From an uncultured Oscillochloris sp. (GTDB lineage Bacteria > Chloroflexota > Chloroflexia > Chloroflexales > Chloroflexaceae): 32,487 nt of DNA. The stretch lies in the NCBI GenBank assembly GCA_903887465.1, contig CAISPW010000331.1:1-32487 (forward strand). The letters are read 5' to 3'. Position numbers and translations under genes: made by a program. This document shows positions 30,647-32,487 of the stretch, piece after piece (positions within the stretch are counted from its first letter, which is position 1; each line of letters starts with the position of its first letter). A model generated the notes under the pieces. That model saw only the letters and a list, made by a program, of their open reading frames with translations, did not search any database and was not told the origin of the DNA.

Positions 30647-31438
30647 CTAGAGCTGATCAACCAGGTCGGCGAGGACACGGCGGACATCATCGGCCCCGGC
30701 GGGGCGACAACTCAGGTGGGACAGATCGACAGACTCAAGCACCCAGAAGCCGTGCTGGTTGCGCAGGAAGGTGACGGTATGGGTCTTCTCCTCAGCGACT
30801 CGCTGGTCAATCGACTGAACAATCGCCGAGTCGCGGGGGCCGGCGAGCAACTCGGCGAACAGGCGGGCGGTCGGCTCATCGGCTCCGGCGGCGGCGACGG
30901 CATCAAGAAGCGCCAATTCCTGGCCCTCAGCGGCGGCCTTGATCCGCTCAAGCTCGGCCTGGGCGATGCTGAAGGGCCTAGCGGGCGGCGGGGTCTGCGC
31001 GCCGACGCCCAGCATCTGCTCGATGCGGGCCTGCACCGCTGGCGGCGCGGGCGAGAGCGCAAACTGGTGTAAGCCAGGGGTGGGCTGGGTATGCTCAATC
31101 CAGAGCGACTCCGCGTGGTGGACGACATAGGTATCGAGCCGCCCCTCGCCGGGGCCACGGGCAATCGCGGTAAGCGAAACCGGGGCGAAGGCGGCGGCGT
31201 GGATCGCCGCGCGCACGGCGGAGTCGAGCAGAGGCTGGCCATCCGCGCCCATCGCGATCATGCCGCGAGCCAGCAGCGCACGGGCGGCGGCACCCAGCAC
31301 CGCCCGGCGCTGCTCCGCATCAAAGGCCGCGAGCGGCGCCGAATCGACCCCCAGCAACCCACGGGCGTGAACCTGGCCGAGCAGATAGTAAACCTCTTCC
31401 TGGCTGAGGGTGAAGGTGGCGGTATCGGTCGTAGTCAT
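30647..31438 (-). CDS. Unrecognised protein, weak resemblance to EspG-type chaperones
   Basis: A 263-residue soluble protein that I do not recognise firmly. The N-terminal 90 residues are helical, with EEVYYLLGQVHARGLLGVD and ALLARGMIAMGADGQPLLDS; the latter resembles the pattern in ESX-associated EspG proteins. A central beta-like segment (LDTYVVHHAESLWIEHTQPT) and a charged helical end follow. No signal peptide or membrane helix is present. It lies 91 bases after the WXG100-like/CHAP gene, where a substrate chaperone would be expected. The ATG at 31438 has AAGG about 9 bases before it. The assignment is speculative; an unknown cytosolic protein is equally possible. Confidence 0.75.
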   Translation of the reverse strand: MTTTDTATFTLSQEEVYYLLGQVHARGLLGVDSAPLAAFDAEQRRAVLGAAARALLARGMIAMGADGQPLLDSAVRAAIHAAAFAPVSLTAIARGPGEGRLDTYVVHHAESLWIEHTQPTPGLHQFALSPAPPAVQARIEQMLGVGAQTPPPARPFSIAQAELERIKAAAEGQELALLDAVAAAGADEPTARLFAELLAGPRDSAIVQSIDQRVAEEKTHTVTFLRNQHGFWVLESVDLSHLSCRPAGADDVRRVLADLVDQL

Positions 31439-31529
31439 CTTTAATGGCCTTGCATCAATCGAAAACGTCGTCCATTTCGGCTCAGTGGGGCGACGTTCGT
31501 TTCCCAAAGATTGGTAACACGGACACCGA

Positions 31530-32487
31530 TCACGCAGGTGTCTTCTTTCCGTAGATAAAGCTGATATCAACTGGCGCGCCGGTTTTTGCGTTATAGGCTT
31601 TGCCATCGCCGCCGACCCGCACATCAAAGCTACGCTGGGTTGGCGGGGTATGTGTGCCCGCGATCCATTCGCCGTTCGCGCCGGAGGCCGGATTCGCCTC
31701 GCTGATAGTCACCTTGAATACTCCGCCGCTCTCAACGACGCTGTCGACATAGGCGACATGGCCATACTGTTTATTTGCGCCCATCACCCCTGGCTCAAAG
31801 ACGATGATCGATCCCTTCACCGGAACTGAGCCAACCTCATATCCTGCAGACTGAGCGTTCTCATTCCATGCGTGCGCGTTCCCGTTCCACTCAATATCGC
31901 GCTTCTCGGCGATGTAGTTAGTGCAGCCGACAAAGCCATTTTTATTTGGGGATGGGCCATCATTGGGGATGCCATCGATAATCGGCTTGAGCATCTGCGC
32001 ACGCTGCGCGGTCAATTGGGCCAATTCCTGACGAGCGGCGATATCGCCTGGCGCGGTGGATCCCTCGGGGCCGAGGCCCGCCCGGATCTTGGCTATCTGC
32101 GCGTCGATGGCCCCGATCTGTGCGTAGCGGTCGTTCCACGAGGCAGGCATTGGCGTAGCGGGTGTAACCGGCGTAATCGGTGGGTTCGGCAATTGCCCAG
32201 CGATTATGCCGCCTAAAATGCTCCTCGCGCTAGCTCCTGCCCCACCCCCAAACACCGCCGCCGCGTCATCGAGGCGCTGGGCGAGCGCCTCCAACTCGTT
32301 GGCGAAGTGTTCCAGGCGCTCGACGGCGGGGGGATATTTGGGCGTGATCTCGGCCCAGCGGGCCATGCCCCGGTCGTGGGCGCTGCCGCCCCAGGTGGCA
32401 TCGAGCGCCTGCATCGACTGGTTCATCCCGTTGCTGCCGCTGGTGATCTGATCGGCGGTGGCGCGCATCTGGCGGGCCACGGTGCGC
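31530..32487 (-). CDS. WXG100-like / CHAP amidase protein, 5' end cut by the window
   Basis: At least 316 residues; the frame stays open to the window edge, so the true start is probably outside. The N-terminal ~80 residues are helical with ATWGGSAHDRG and a second long helix (RLEHFANELEALAQRLDD), the helix-turn-helix layout of WXG100 proteins (Trp30 in visible numbering). A Pro/Thr linker and a helical segment lead to a CHAP domain with catalytic-type Cys186 (GFVGCTNYIAEKR) and His241 (YGHVAYVD). CHAP enzymes cleave peptidoglycan cross-links or amide bonds. There is no signal peptide. The combination suggests a substrate of a type VII-like secretion machine acting on cell walls. Confidence 0.87.
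   Translation of the reverse strand, partial: RTVARQMRATADQITSGSNGMNQSMQALDATWGGSAHDRGMARWAEITPKYPPAVERLEHFANELEALAQRLDDAAAVFGGGAGASARSILGGIIAGQLPNPPITPVTPATPMPASWNDRYAQIGAIDAQIAKIRAGLGPEGSTAPGDIAARQELAQLTAQRAQMLKPIIDGIPNDGPSPNKNGFVGCTNYIAEKRDIEWNGNAHAWNENAQSAGYEVGSVPVKGSIIVFEPGVMGANKQYGHVAYVDSVVESGGVFKVTISEANPASGANGEWIAGTHTPPTQRSFDVRVGGDGKAYNAKTGAPVDISFIYGKKTPA

Overview
The window is a GC-rich bacterial chromosome segment. The gene set points to Chloroflexota, probably a filamentous Chloroflexia relative: a B12-domain-less acyl-CoA mutase large subunit, a CtaA-CtaB fusion, a cysteine-free ribosomal protein L33, and many membrane-anchored FHA, kinase and phosphatase proteins with Pro/Thr-rich outer tails. 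This assignment is inferred from gene content; no rRNA gene or other decisive marker is present. I recognised no tRNA, rRNA, CRISPR array or intact transposase.

Left part (1-8200): a methylmalonyl-CoA-mutase-type large subunit; a SEC-C protein; a polyprenyl-phosphate-sugar-synthase-like GT2 divergent from a polytopic GT-C-like membrane protein (a plausible donor-synthesis and transfer pair); a coiled-coil FHA protein; and a Bax-inhibitor-1 family protein. Middle (8210-15900): a very long mfd carrying four in-frame heptanucleotide-repeat inserts, then a PRC/MgtE_N/CBS protein with an atypical NRAMP transporter behind a strong promoter and a long leader, then a membrane FHA protein. Next (15960-21710): a COX2-like membrane hairpin peptide and a CtaA-CtaB heme A synthesis fusion, an IscA/ErpA-type Fe-S carrier, an HD-GYP response regulator, and a methyltransferase coupled to a GNAT acetyltransferase. 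rpmG follows on the minus strand.

Right part (22486-32487, all minus strand, read right to left): a truncated WXG100-like/CHAP protein, a protein faintly resembling EspG, a membrane FHA protein, a secreted and membrane-anchored von Willebrand A protein, a transmembrane Ser/Thr kinase with an outer SH3b domain, a transmembrane PP2C phosphatase, a secreted PPC-domain protein, and a membrane TPR protein with a possible YukD/EsaB-like ubiquitin fold. Together these look like the regulatory and substrate side of a type VII (WXG100) secretion-like system. The FtsK/EccC ATPase that would prove this is not in the window and may lie beyond the right edge.

Repeats are abundant. Tandem heptanucleotides of several unrelated sequences occur in mfd and between genes, often as two facing inverted blocks. 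There are also MITE-like elements with terminal inverted repeats (7031-7174, 7979-8078, 22204-22363, 25286-25467), long perfect hairpins, and a recent ~107-bp duplication shared by the kinase and phosphatase tails.
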